Source: CAVYGM01 sp963768025 (lineage in GTDB: Bacteria > Bacteroidota > Bacteroidia > Cytophagales > Spirosomataceae). From it: a stretch of DNA of 64,000 bases. The number at the start of each line of letters is the position of its first letter. Position 1 is the stretch's first letter. Below, in pieces: positions 34,923-42,968 of this stretch. Below the pieces are notes generated by a model. That model worked only from the letters and a program-made list of their open reading frames with translations, searched no databases and was not told the DNA's origin. Position numbers and translations under genes: made by a program. The DNA lies in the NCBI GenBank assembly GCA_963768025.1, contig CAVYGM010000010.1, forward strand, positions 310,001-374,000, written 5' to 3'.

Positions 34923-35627
34923 TCAGCTGAGTACCTCGTGCAAAACTTCCAGGGATTTGATTTCACCCAGCGAATCGAGGTGTATTTTGTAAAAAAATAC
35001 CAGCATTTCCAATAGCGACAGTCTTCGGGTTCTGTCAAGAGCAACGGGGGTTCCAAAGGGAGCCGAAATCCAAACTTGCAAAGCTTCTCTCTGCCGGGTA
35101 TCGGGGGTGAGGGGGTAGTGATTTTCCCGCAGCTCGTTGCTCAGATCGGCTACTGTTTCCATGCCGAAACCCAAGTAAAACGCCAGCTGAGCCAGCATGT
35201 GCAGGTGAAAATTTTCGTAGCCTGCTTCGGCATTATCCAGGTAGAGAACGGCCTCTTCCAAAAAATCGAACAGGGGTACATTTTCTTCTTCTTCCCGCAA
35301 ACTTTTAGTCAGAATCTCGGTCAGGAACAGCGAGAGACTGGATTTGATAATTTCAAACGGCAAGCTATGGAAGGGTATCCGGCACTTGATCTCTGAAATC
35401 CTATGCAGGGAATCTGTCTTGTTTTTATGGTATACTACCAGATCCAGCAGCGTAAGGGGCTGGAAAAGCGCGATACGGTTGGCTTTGGAGCGGCTACTCC
35501 GAACACTGTTCACAATATAGCTCTGAATCCCAAAGGCTTCAGTATAGATCTTCGCAATAATGGAAGACTCCCGATAGCGGATATAACTCAGGGCAATACC
35601 TCGGGTTTTGTGGAGCATCAAGTACAA
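34923..35627 (-). CDS. recO: DNA repair protein RecO
   Basis: The 234-residue protein matches RecO, which with RecR loads RecA on gapped DNA. It starts MLHKTRGIALSYIRYRESSIIAKIYTEAFG, the OB-fold part, and continues into a helical C-terminal domain with LHMLAQLAFYLGFG. No zinc-binding Cys set is present, as in many Bacteroidota RecO. The upstream terminator separates it from the arsC-like gene. Confidence 0.9.
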   Translation of the reverse strand: MYLMLHKTRGIALSYIRYRESSIIAKIYTEAFGIQSYIVNSVRSSRSKANRIALFQPLTLLDLVVYHKNKTDSLHRISEIKCRIPFHSLPFEIIKSSLSLFLTEILTKSLREEEENVPLFDFLEEAVLYLDNAEAGYENFHLHMLAQLAFYLGFGMETVADLSNELRENHYPLTPDTRQREALQVWISAPFGTPVALDRTRRLSLLEMLVFFYKIHLDSLGEIKSLEVLHEVLS

Positions 35628-35647
35628 ATTTCATTTACACAAAAATA

Positions 35648-35675
35648 CAAAAACCTCCCGACAAATCAGGAGGCT
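35648..35675 (-). terminator. Terminator of the arsC-like gene
   Basis: On the minus strand CCTCC and GGAGG enclose a nine-base loop, followed by a TTTTTG run. It sits between the arsC-like stop and recO. A TATTTTTG promoter-like element for recO immediately follows. Confidence 0.7.
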
Positions 35676-35696
35676 TTGGATAGTTGCTTCCAATAG

Positions 35697-36302
35697 TTAT
35701 ACCCGCGAGAACACGTACATCATCTCTTCGGCGATCTGTCGGCAGCGAGCGTCGTAGGTTTCACTTTCGGCCGGGGTATCGTCCGCTTCCTTGGGGTCGG
35801 TGTACGTGATGGCAAACCGTTTTTCGGCGCCGGGGATAAACGGACAGTTCTCGTCGGCGTGGCTGCACGTCATGATGGCCGCGAAGTGGTCGGTGGGATT
35901 GGGACTCTGGTCGTATACTTTCGAAAAAACTACTACTGGCGGCAGTGCCTTGTCAAAACGGATTTCGTACAACGGATTGTCGCCTTCAGTAGTTTTGGCT
36001 ACCCGAAATCCGGCCCGCTCAAAAGCCGCGACCGTGCGCGGATTACAGGCCGTGGCTTCCGTACCGCCCGAGAAGGTTTTGACGCCAGAAACCCCAAAGT
36101 GAGCTGCCACTACCTGTGCCCACACCTGCCCCAAGTGACTGCGGCGCGAGTTGTGGGTACAGATGAAGGTGAGCTGTATTTCTTCATCCTTTTGACCTTT
36201 CTCCCTCACATAGGTACTGAGAGATTCCAGGACTACCTGGCGATCTGCCGGAATGTGGAGAAGGTCGAGAGTATCAATATAGGTTTGTAGGGCGGTATCC
36301 AT
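35697..36302 (-). CDS. Low-molecular-weight phosphatase / arsenate-reductase-like protein
   Basis: The 201-residue protein carries the LMW-PTP/ArsC P-loop CTHNSRRS (Cys48) and FSKVYDQSPN, with further Cys in TACNPRT and MTCSHADENCPF that could form the redox relay of thioredoxin-type ArsC. It lies near arsM and arsR, so arsenate reduction is likely, but a protein phosphatase role cannot be excluded. It is the most upstream-left gene of the ars group. Confidence 0.78.
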   Translation of the reverse strand: MDTALQTYIDTLDLLHIPADRQVVLESLSTYVREKGQKDEEIQLTFICTHNSRRSHLGQVWAQVVAAHFGVSGVKTFSGGTEATACNPRTVAAFERAGFRVAKTTEGDNPLYEIRFDKALPPVVVFSKVYDQSPNPTDHFAAIMTCSHADENCPFIPGAEKRFAITYTDPKEADDTPAESETYDARCRQIAEEMMYVFSRV

Positions 36303-36329
36303 GATCCTAGTAAATGAGGGCAGTTTGTT

Positions 36330-36365
36330 AAAAAGCCCTAAACCGTGAACAATCTAGGGCTTTTT
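36330..36365 (-). terminator. Terminator after dps
   Basis: AAAAGCCCTA and TAGGGCTTTTT form a strong stem with a short loop; both strands carry a T tract, so it could work bidirectionally. It lies between the dps stop and the arsC-like start. Confidence 0.85.
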
Positions 36366-36381
36366 CCGTCAAGTGTCGATA

Positions 36382-36861
36382 CTAGCTATTGAGGTAGGAA
36401 GAGTACATCCACACTAGTTTCTCCTGCTCCCGGATATAGTCGCTCATCAGCGCGTTGGTTCCTTCGTCGTCGGCATCGGCCGACAGGGTCAGAAGAGCGC
36501 GTTGTAACGTAATGATGGCTTCGAACGATTCGAGGATCGACTGAATCGCCTCTTTCCCGTTGCTGACGCCAGTTTTTTCCTTGATTTTTGACTGAGCCAG
36601 GTAGTCGGAGTAGCTGTGTAGCGGAGTATGTCCCAGGGTCAGAACCCGCTCGGCAATCTCGTCGTTCTTCACTTGAAGATTAGTATACAGCTCCTCGAAC
36701 TTTATGTGCAGTTCAAAAAACTTATCGCCTTTGATGTTCCAGTGAAAGCCCCGGGTATTGATATAGAATACCTGGTAGTTGGCTAGCAGTTCGTTCAGCT
36801 TGCCGGCTAGTTCCCGGCTTTTTTCGAGATTCAATCCAATAAAAGAAGTCTGAGTCTTCAT
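36382..36861 (-). CDS. dps: Dps/ferritin-like DNA-binding stress protein
   Basis: The 159-residue protein is a Dps family member: FYINTRGFHWNIKGDKFFELHIKFEEL and the helix DEIAERVLTLG carry the dinuclear iron ligands (His, Asp, Glu) at the dimer interface. Dps stores iron and protects DNA from oxidative stress. It is in the ars neighbourhood, between arsC-like and arsM, on the same strand, which is unusual but may reflect shared oxidative stress. Bounded by a terminator on its downstream side. Confidence 0.93.
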   Translation of the reverse strand: MKTQTSFIGLNLEKSRELAGKLNELLANYQVFYINTRGFHWNIKGDKFFELHIKFEELYTNLQVKNDEIAERVLTLGHTPLHSYSDYLAQSKIKEKTGVSNGKEAIQSILESFEAIITLQRALLTLSADADDEGTNALMSDYIREQEKLVWMYSSYLNS

Positions 36862-37005
36862 AGTATAAAGGTCGTTTTTGGTTTGTTGAATGTATACAAA
36901 ATGTGCTTAAGTATCGCCTCTAGCAGGGAGTTATGATAAGAACTTTCTTTTAACGGAATAGTTGCTCACCACTCCTCTCCGCCTTTGGAGTTCTAAAATA
37001 ACTCC

Positions 37006-38331
37006 TCAGCAACAACCACTACCGGGTGCGCAGCAGGAGTTCTGCACCTCCGATAACTTCACTTTGGGTTTTTCGACCCGGCGGTGCATGACTACGGCCG
37101 AGCTGGGGCACAGGCTGCTGAATTGCTGCGTGGCGCTGATACTGGCGGGTGCCGTGGCCCGGTCTATCCGGGCGTAGCCCTGCTTCTCGAAGTACTTGTC
37201 GGCGGTAGTCGTGATGAGGTACACGTCCTTCACGCCGATCAGCTTCACTTGTTTGATCAAATCATTGGTGAGTCGTTGGGCGATGCGGAAATTCCGGTAG
37301 TCTTTGTGTACCGCCACGGAGCGAAGCAGCGCATCGGTACCGTATATTTCCAGCCCGGCTACCCCTACGAGGGTACCCTTGGCGCGGGCCAGCAGGAAGT
37401 GGGGTACCTCCGGGCTAAGATCGTCGGTAGGCAGATTTTCGGATTGGAGCAGGTGGGCTACATCGGCAAAGTCGCGGGACGTAGCGGCACTAAATTCCAG
37501 CTCTACCTCAGGTGCCTGGACTGGTTTTTCGGCGTAGACCGTGATGCTTTCGATGCCCGAGGCACCAGCGCGGAAGGCGGCGATTTCTTCGGTGGTAAGG
37601 TACTTTTCCAAAATATCATCCGGCAAATAAATGGGCTTTTGTTTTTGCAGGGTAATGCCCTCAAAACCCGCTTGTTCAATCAGGCCCAGGTACTCTTCCT
37701 TGGCAATCGCCCCGGATACGCATCCGGCGTACATTTCGGCGGCTTCCTGCAACTGTTCGGGCAACTCGCCCAGCAGCACGATGTCGGAGATACTAAAATG
37801 ACCACCCGGCTTCATCACCCGGAATATCTCGGCAAATACGTTCCGCTTATTGGGTACCAGGTTGAGCACGCAATTGCTCACGATCACGTCGGCCACGTTG
37901 TCGCTGACGGGCATGGCCTCGATATCGCCCTGCCGGAATTCCACATTGTGGTAGCCCAGCTTTTCGGCGTTGATGCGGGCCCGGCTAATCATGGCCTCCG
38001 TAAAGTCAATCCCAATCACCTTGCCTTCCGCGCCCGTTTCGGAGCGGGCCACGAAGCAGTCATTACCCGCTCCCGAGCCCAGGTCAATCACCACGTTTCC
38101 TTTTTGGATTTTCGCAAATTGCGTGGGCAGCCCGCAGCCCAGGCCCAGATCAGCCTCGGCGGTGTAGCCCTGCAAGTCGGAGTAATCATCAGTCATGATG
38201 TTGCATACCTCTTTGGAGGAGGGTCCGGCCCCGCAGCAGGAGGCCGCATTGAGGGAAGGGTCCTGTTCGGCAATCTGGGCGTACTTCTGGCGTACGATTT
38301 CTTTCAGGGCTTGATCATTGGTTTCTTTCAT
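37006..38331 (-). CDS. arsM: Arsenite methyltransferase fused to a GNAT (ArsN2-like) domain
   Basis: The 441-residue protein has two modules. The first (about residues 1-270) is an ArsM-type SAM-dependent methyltransferase: Cys32, Cys33 and Cys43, the SAM motif VVIDLGSGAGNDCF, a conserved VSNCVLNLVPNK block with Cys, and AGCVSGA with a further As(III)-binding Cys. The second (about residues 275-420) is a GNAT acetyltransferase like the stand-alone arsenic protein ArsN2. The C-terminus ends in SCCAPGSGCC, a Cys-rich tail. The fusion probably couples methylation to another detoxifying step. Note that pump genes are absent from this cluster. Confidence 0.88.
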   Translation of the reverse strand: MKETNDQALKEIVRQKYAQIAEQDPSLNAASCCGAGPSSKEVCNIMTDDYSDLQGYTAEADLGLGCGLPTQFAKIQKGNVVIDLGSGAGNDCFVARSETGAEGKVIGIDFTEAMISRARINAEKLGYHNVEFRQGDIEAMPVSDNVADVIVSNCVLNLVPNKRNVFAEIFRVMKPGGHFSISDIVLLGELPEQLQEAAEMYAGCVSGAIAKEEYLGLIEQAGFEGITLQKQKPIYLPDDILEKYLTTEEIAAFRAGASGIESITVYAEKPVQAPEVELEFSAATSRDFADVAHLLQSENLPTDDLSPEVPHFLLARAKGTLVGVAGLEIYGTDALLRSVAVHKDYRNFRIAQRLTNDLIKQVKLIGVKDVYLITTTADKYFEKQGYARIDRATAPASISATQQFSSLCPSSAVVMHRRVEKPKVKLSEVQNSCCAPGSGCC

Positions 38332-38384
38332 GGCTAATAGATGTTTTGTTAGATAGTTTATGTTGGAATTTTGCTTACTTTTTC

Positions 38385-38400
38385 ATTGTAATATTACGAT
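38385..38400. promoter_or_regulatory. Candidate ArsR operator upstream of arsM
   Basis: The sequence ATTGTAATATTACGAT is an imperfect palindrome that matches the operator at 38795-38810 in 14 of 16 positions. It lies between the arsR stop and the arsM start, so arsM could have its own ArsR-controlled promoter. Confidence 0.6.
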
Positions 38401-38418
38401 AATCTATGGTAAAAAATT

Positions 38419-38745
38419 TTAGCAGCAACCGGCTACTTTAAAGGTATCAAACATACCGGCAAAAGCTTTCTGCGCTTCTTCCCACACTACTTCATTGATG
38501 CAGTAGCACACCCTGGGAGGATTGATATCACCCTTGATAATCCCGATGCGCTTCAATTCTTTCAAATGCTGCGACACCGTGGCTTGCGACAAGGGTAGCT
38601 CATCCACCAGATCGCCGCAAACACAGGCTTTTTTCTCCGCCAGTAGCCGCAGAATCGCCACGCGGGCCGGATGCGCGAAGGCCTTGGCCAGCTCCGCCAT
38701 GCGGTTTTCTTCGGCGGTGAATTCTTCGGTTTTGGTAGCTCCCAT
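38419..38745 (-). CDS. arsR: ArsR family metalloid-responsive repressor
   Basis: The 108-residue protein is a winged-helix repressor: AKAFAHPARVAILRLLAEKKACVCGDLVDELP then LSQATVSQHLKELKRIGIIKGD. The Cys pair in CVCGDL is the classical ArsR As(III)/metal site, with more Cys near the C-terminus (CYCI, GCC). It should repress itself and arsM through the palindromes at 38795 and 38385, releasing DNA on arsenite binding. Confidence 0.92.
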   Translation of the reverse strand: MGATKTEEFTAEENRMAELAKAFAHPARVAILRLLAEKKACVCGDLVDELPLSQATVSQHLKELKRIGIIKGDINPPRVCYCINEVVWEEAQKAFAGMFDTFKVAGCC

Positions 38746-38771
38746 GGCTAGGTAAATCTCTTTTGATGCTC

Positions 38772-38810
38772 CAAAGGTAAGGAGATTTTTATTAATCGCA
38801 ATATTACGAT
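38772..38810 (-). promoter_or_regulatory. arsR promoter with overlapping ArsR operator
   Basis: On the minus strand TACCTTTG (38772-38779) is a TAnnTTTG minus-7 box; TTG at 38799-38801 lies 19 bases upstream as minus-33. The near-perfect palindrome ATCGCAATATTACGAT (38795-38810) overlaps that minus-33 site, so bound ArsR would block RNA polymerase. Confidence 0.65.
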
Positions 38811-38839
38811 GAGATATTTTTTCAAAAAATTTTATTCTA

Positions 38840-39247
38840 CTACTGAGCTTTCAAAAATTCAGCGGGAGATAAAATCTGCGTTCCAAAGTAAGGGTTCAAT
38901 TCCAATAGATCACGATCGCCCGTGACAAGGTAGCGAGCGGAGGCGCTACGCGAGAGATTTAAAAATTTATCATCTTTGGGATCCCGACAATCCTTAGCCG
39001 TATGAGTGATTTCGATCAATAGCGAACGCTGTTGGTAGACGTCAAAAAATTGAAGCCTCGTTTCAAGGTCAATGTACTTATCAAACTTAGTCCGTTTCAG
39101 AACCTCAAAGAGTTCGGAAAGGGTCTCTATCGAAACTATTAGAAGACAATCCTCCGTAGCTTTATCAAGGGCCTGAGCAGGAACGGATTTGGGAAATAGG
39201 ACTGCACTTAGCAACAGATTAGTGTCGCAAACAGCGAGCTTCTTCAT
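38840..39247 (-). CDS. PIN domain RNase toxin
   Basis: The 135-residue protein is a PIN-type ribonuclease: CDTNLLLSAVLFPK gives the first active-site Asp (residue 8), and DCRDPKDDKFLNLS supplies later acidic residues, matching the putative toxin subfamily with a Zn-ribbon-free fold. It overlaps its upstream partner by 4 bases (ATGA), the standard arrangement of a toxin-antitoxin pair. Confidence 0.85.
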   Translation of the reverse strand: MKKLAVCDTNLLLSAVLFPKSVPAQALDKATEDCLLIVSIETLSELFEVLKRTKFDKYIDLETRLQFFDVYQQRSLLIEITHTAKDCRDPKDDKFLNLSRSASARYLVTGDRDLLELNPYFGTQILSPAEFLKAQ

Positions 39248-39519
39248 TCAGGATTGCTCAGAATATCATCCAGTAGCTCAGGAGTCAACCCACTTTTTTC
39301 GGCCTGACTGGCCATTTTATTTCGGGCCTCTTTCCATTCGGCGTCTTTGGGATTCTGAATTTTGGCCAAATTCTCAAAGTAGTACCTGTCTTTGGGAATT
39401 ACGATATTTTCTACGGGCAATACGATTACTTCTACCTGCTTTTGGCGGTATTCCTCGGGAACCCGAATGGTGAGATTGCCTTCGCTGTCGGCTGTTGCAA
39501 AAGTTCGTAACGCGTTCAT
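39244..39519 (-). CDS. Antitoxin partner of the PIN toxin
   Basis: The 91-residue protein is small and acidic toward its C-terminus and begins with a strand-like region (ATADSEGNLTIRVPEEYRQKQVEVIVLP) resembling AbrB/MazE-like or PHD-like antitoxins. It is followed by a helical part ending PELLDDILSNPE. It precedes and overlaps the PIN toxin, so antitoxin is the natural role, though I cannot name a family. Confidence 0.7.
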   Translation of the reverse strand: MNALRTFATADSEGNLTIRVPEEYRQKQVEVIVLPVENIVIPKDRYYFENLAKIQNPKDAEWKEARNKMASQAEKSGLTPELLDDILSNPE

Positions 39520-39550
39520 AACTATCTTTTTTACAAGATAACGAAAAATT

Positions 39551-39639
39551 GGACACAGCTTGCCAATTCTATTGCACCAGCAGATTTGGCAAGCTGTGTC
39601 CAGGCTAACGCAGACAGCGTTCTGAAACGCTGTCTGCGT
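39551..39639. repeat. Two adjacent strong hairpins
   Basis: GGACACAGCTTGCCAA (39551-39566) pairs with TTGGCAAGCTGTGTCC (39586-39601), a 16-bp perfect stem. Immediately after, ACGCAGACAGCGTT (39608-39621) pairs with AACGCTGTCTGCGT (39626-39639), 14 bp perfect with a 4-base loop. They lie between the toxin-antitoxin operon start and the end of the long propeller gene. There is no T tract, so they are not simple terminators. Confidence 0.8.
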
Positions 39640-39652
39640 GAAAATAAACTCT

Positions 39653-42600
39653 CTACTTCACCTCCTCCATTCCCAACTCCTCTTCCCTATACTCCTCCCA
39701 CTCTCCCGGAGTAGAAGGAATGGCCCGCGTCACGATGCCCCGGCGCGAAGCGCGTTTTTCGGGGGCTTTGATCGTTAGCGTTTGTTCGGTTTTGGCTCCG
39801 TCGGCGGTAGCGATGACGACCTTGTACTTACCGGGCTGGATGTACAGATTTTTGTCCTCGGCTACTTCCAGTTTTATCTCTTTATCGTCTTTTTTCTTGG
39901 CAGCATTGAGATACTGCTCGTAATCTGACTTCACATCCGCGCTCACCGTCTGATTCCACGTCACGTAGTTCAGGCCCTTTTCGCTGTCGTCTTTCAGGGT
40001 AGCCAACGTCAGCCCCTTGTCCGTTTGGATGGTGATGGTGGAGGTACCGGCGGTTTTGGTATAAAAAGGAATAACGTACTTCAAGGGTTCGGGCTCTTCG
40101 TACTTCCTCACCCGGCCCCAGCGCTCGTTGTAAGTAACAGGGTCAAGGGCAAAGGCATACACGGATTTTTGACGCAAACTATCCGCCAGTTGCTGCACCA
40201 GGCTCACATCGGCTACGTAGATGGAGCGCCCGTGGGTACCTACCACCAGTTCCTTGTCGCGGGGATGTACCAGCAGGTCGTGCACGGCCACGGCGGGCAG
40301 ACCGCCCGACATCCGCATGAATGAGGTACCCTTATCCAGCGAGATATACACGCCGTGGTCGGTACCGACGTACAGAATATTGGCGTTGGCAGGGTCCTCT
40401 TTCACGACGTTGATCGGCTCGGCGGGCAGGTCGGTGCCGATGGTTTTCCAGGTTTGGCCGTAGTCGGTGGAAGCGTAGAGGTAGGGCAGGAAGTTGTCGT
40501 TGCGGTAGCCGTTGAGCGATACGTACACGGTACCTTCGGCGTGAGCGGAGGCCGTCACGCGGCTTACCCACAGATTCTGGGGCAGGGCATCCGAAATCTT
40601 GGTCCAGCTATAGCCCGCATCTTTGGATACCCACACCAGACCGTCGTCGCTACCGGCATAAATCAATCCGAAACGCTTGGGCGACTCGTCGATCGTAGCC
40701 AGGGTACCGAAGGGTACATCGCCCTCTTTGCCCCCCTTGGTGAGGTCGCCCGATAGGGTTTCGAAGGTTTCGCCCTTGTCGAGGCTACGGTGAAATTTGT
40801 TGGAACCGAAGTACACAATGTCCTGATTGTGCCGGGACAAATGGATAGGTGCCTGCCAGTTGAAGCGCAGCTTGGGATCACCGATTTCGCGGGGCATGGC
40901 CAGCCGTTTCATGCTGCCGAAGCCGCTTTTGCTTTTATCCAGCCGGAAGTAGTTGCCAAACTGAAAGCCGGTATAGACCGTGCTATTGTCGCGAAAGTCC
41001 ACCTGTACCTGCATGCCGTCGCCGCCCATGATGGATTTCCACTCGGGAAGCGGCGCATTTTCACGGGGCCGCGAGGTACCCGTCCACACGCCGTTGTCCT
41101 GCAAGCCACCGTACACATTGTAGGGCTTTTCCATATCCACCGCAATGGCATAAAACTGTCCCAGCGGCTCGGAGTTCAGGTGCGACCAGTGCTTGCCCCG
41201 GTCATAGGTCACGTTGACGCCGCCATCGTTGCCATTGATCATGTGATTGGGGTTGTTGGGGTTGATCCAGAGCGCGTGGTGATCGGAGTGGACGTTTTCC
41301 TTATCCACGCTCTTCCAGCTTTTGCCGCCATCTTCCGACAGCAGGATGGGTACCCCGAACGTAACCAACAGATTAGGATCGCTGGGAGCTACAAAAATCT
41401 GCCCGAAGTAGTAGCCGTAAGTATAGACCAGATCAAGGGGTTCGGTATGGGTGATTTTCCAGGATTTGCCCCCATCGTCGGTGCGGTATATCTCGGCGCC
41501 TTTTACGGGGGCAGAAATGAGTTCGTCGTTGGCACCTGCCACAAAGTCATACACGTCCTTCACTTTCAGGCTACCGGCGCTAATGTCCTTTTTGAGCTGA
41601 GCGGCGGTGTTTTTGGCGGGGAAACTGGTTTTATCCAGAAACTCGTTGATGATCAGGTCGGGTAGTTTGGTAAACTCCTCCACGGTCATATTCTTCAACT
41701 GCTGCACGGTCAGGCCCTCCTCTTCCTTTTTGGCCTCCGGCTTGCGCTTATCCTGATTATCCACAAAGGCATACATGATCTTGGGGTCGCGGGGATAGAC
41801 CGTCAGTCCGATGCGGCCCACGCCTTCGCCCTGCGGCAGGCCGCTCGCGGGGGTACTGAGCAATTGCCAGGTGGTACCGCCGTCGGTCGACTGGTAGATG
41901 CCCGAGGTTTTGCCGCCTTCGACAAAATTCCAGGCGCTACGCTCTTTGTACCACATCGAGGCAAAAAGCACGTTGGGGTTGGTCGGATGAATGTCGAGAT
42001 CAATGGCGCCGGTGTTGCCGTCCACAAAAAGCGTTTTGGTCCAGGTTTTGCCGCCATCCGTGGTTTTGTACACGCCGCGCTCATCGTTGGGGCTATACAG
42101 GTGGCCCACGGCCGCTACCCATACCGTATTGGGATCGGAGGGGTGCAAAATCACCTGCCCGATGTGGTGGGTAGCCTCCAGCCCCATGTGCTGCCAGGTT
42201 TTACCCCCGTCGGTCGACTTGTACACGCCATCACCCGCGTAGGACGAGCGGCTCGAATTATTCTCACCGGTCCCCACCCAGATGGTTTGTCCGTTGGTTT
42301 TCCAGTCGACGGCAATGTCGCCGATGGTCATGGTCGACTCATTGTCGAACAGCGGCGTGAAGCTCATGCCGTTGTTGTCGGTTTTCCACAAGCCGCCCGA
42401 GGCGTAGGCTACGTAAAACTGCGTGGGATTGGCGTCGTTTACATCCAGATCCACCACGCGTCCGCTCATGTCGGTGGGGCCAATGGCCCGGAACTTCACA
42501 TTATTGACCAGGGAAGCGGCATCCAGGGTTTTGCGCTGATTGTAGCCCTTCATCCGATCCGAAGCGGAGGTCGCTTCGAGGGTGGTTGCTACAGGAGGGG

Positions 42601-42685
42601 TAGTTGACTTTTTCTTTTTCTGAGCAAAAATCCCCAGAGACACGCCCAGGCAGAGCAAAATCGTACAGAATAGTATTTTTTTCAT
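39653..42685 (-). CDS. Large Asp-box beta-propeller protein (VPS10/sortilin-like, glycosidase-like)
   Basis: The 1010-residue protein has a signal peptide (about residues 1-21) and about a dozen Asp-box (BNR) repeats, seen as SxDxGxxW variants: STDGGKTW, TTDGGKTW, STDGGTTW, TDDGGKSW, SEDGGKSW, SKDAGYSW and STDYGQTW. This repeat type builds propellers in sialidases and sortilin-like receptors. The C-terminal part has a beta-sandwich-like tail. Homologues are annotated as glycosyl hydrolase or WD40/YVTN/BNR-like. No catalytic residues of sialidases are assignable, so an enzymatic role is not claimed. Confidence 0.85.
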   Translation of the reverse strand: MKKILFCTILLCLGVSLGIFAQKKKKSTTPPVATTLEATSASDRMKGYNQRKTLDAASLVNNVKFRAIGPTDMSGRVVDLDVNDANPTQFYVAYASGGLWKTDNNGMSFTPLFDNESTMTIGDIAVDWKTNGQTIWVGTGENNSSRSSYAGDGVYKSTDGGKTWQHMGLEATHHIGQVILHPSDPNTVWVAAVGHLYSPNDERGVYKTTDGGKTWTKTLFVDGNTGAIDLDIHPTNPNVLFASMWYKERSAWNFVEGGKTSGIYQSTDGGTTWQLLSTPASGLPQGEGVGRIGLTVYPRDPKIMYAFVDNQDKRKPEAKKEEEGLTVQQLKNMTVEEFTKLPDLIINEFLDKTSFPAKNTAAQLKKDISAGSLKVKDVYDFVAGANDELISAPVKGAEIYRTDDGGKSWKITHTEPLDLVYTYGYYFGQIFVAPSDPNLLVTFGVPILLSEDGGKSWKSVDKENVHSDHHALWINPNNPNHMINGNDGGVNVTYDRGKHWSHLNSEPLGQFYAIAVDMEKPYNVYGGLQDNGVWTGTSRPRENAPLPEWKSIMGGDGMQVQVDFRDNSTVYTGFQFGNYFRLDKSKSGFGSMKRLAMPREIGDPKLRFNWQAPIHLSRHNQDIVYFGSNKFHRSLDKGETFETLSGDLTKGGKEGDVPFGTLATIDESPKRFGLIYAGSDDGLVWVSKDAGYSWTKISDALPQNLWVSRVTASAHAEGTVYVSLNGYRNDNFLPYLYASTDYGQTWKTIGTDLPAEPINVVKEDPANANILYVGTDHGVYISLDKGTSFMRMSGGLPAVAVHDLLVHPRDKELVVGTHGRSIYVADVSLVQQLADSLRQKSVYAFALDPVTYNERWGRVRKYEEPEPLKYVIPFYTKTAGTSTITIQTDKGLTLATLKDDSEKGLNYVTWNQTVSADVKSDYEQYLNAAKKKDDKEIKLEVAEDKNLYIQPGKYKVVIATADGAKTEQTLTIKAPEKRASRRGIVTRAIPSTPGEWEEYREEELGMEEVK

Positions 42686-42728
42686 AGTGAGCTGGTTAGT
42701 CAGGTTAAGTATGATAAAGTTGTTAGGA

Positions 42729-42736
42729 CAAAAATA
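42729..42736 (-). promoter_or_regulatory. Candidate promoter of the propeller gene
   Basis: Minus-strand TATTTTTG matches TAnnTTTG about 45 bases upstream of the start. No convincing minus-33 is seen. Confidence 0.4.
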
Positions 42737-42968
42737 GCAAAGCGAATGGGTTATCGAGGCTTTGTTAGCTATAAATTCGGGTTGGGGTAAATATCCCCCA
42801 CTCCATTAGGTGTAGAATATTCCCCCTCAGCCGCCAGAAGGTATTCTGCTGGGTACAAAAAGTCTGGTACGAATTTTTGATGTATAAACATTAATTGCAA
42901 TAATCAGAAATCGATTATTCTCCACGAGAAGGTAGTTCTGAAAGAGAATAATCCAACAAACCAAACAC

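Noticed and set aside
37084..38337. 417-residue open frame on the plus strand
   Set aside because: It runs antisense to arsM, has no family features and arises from codon bias of the real gene.
40790..41665. 291-residue open frame on the plus strand
   Set aside because: It is antisense to the Asp-box protein and contains no recognisable motif.
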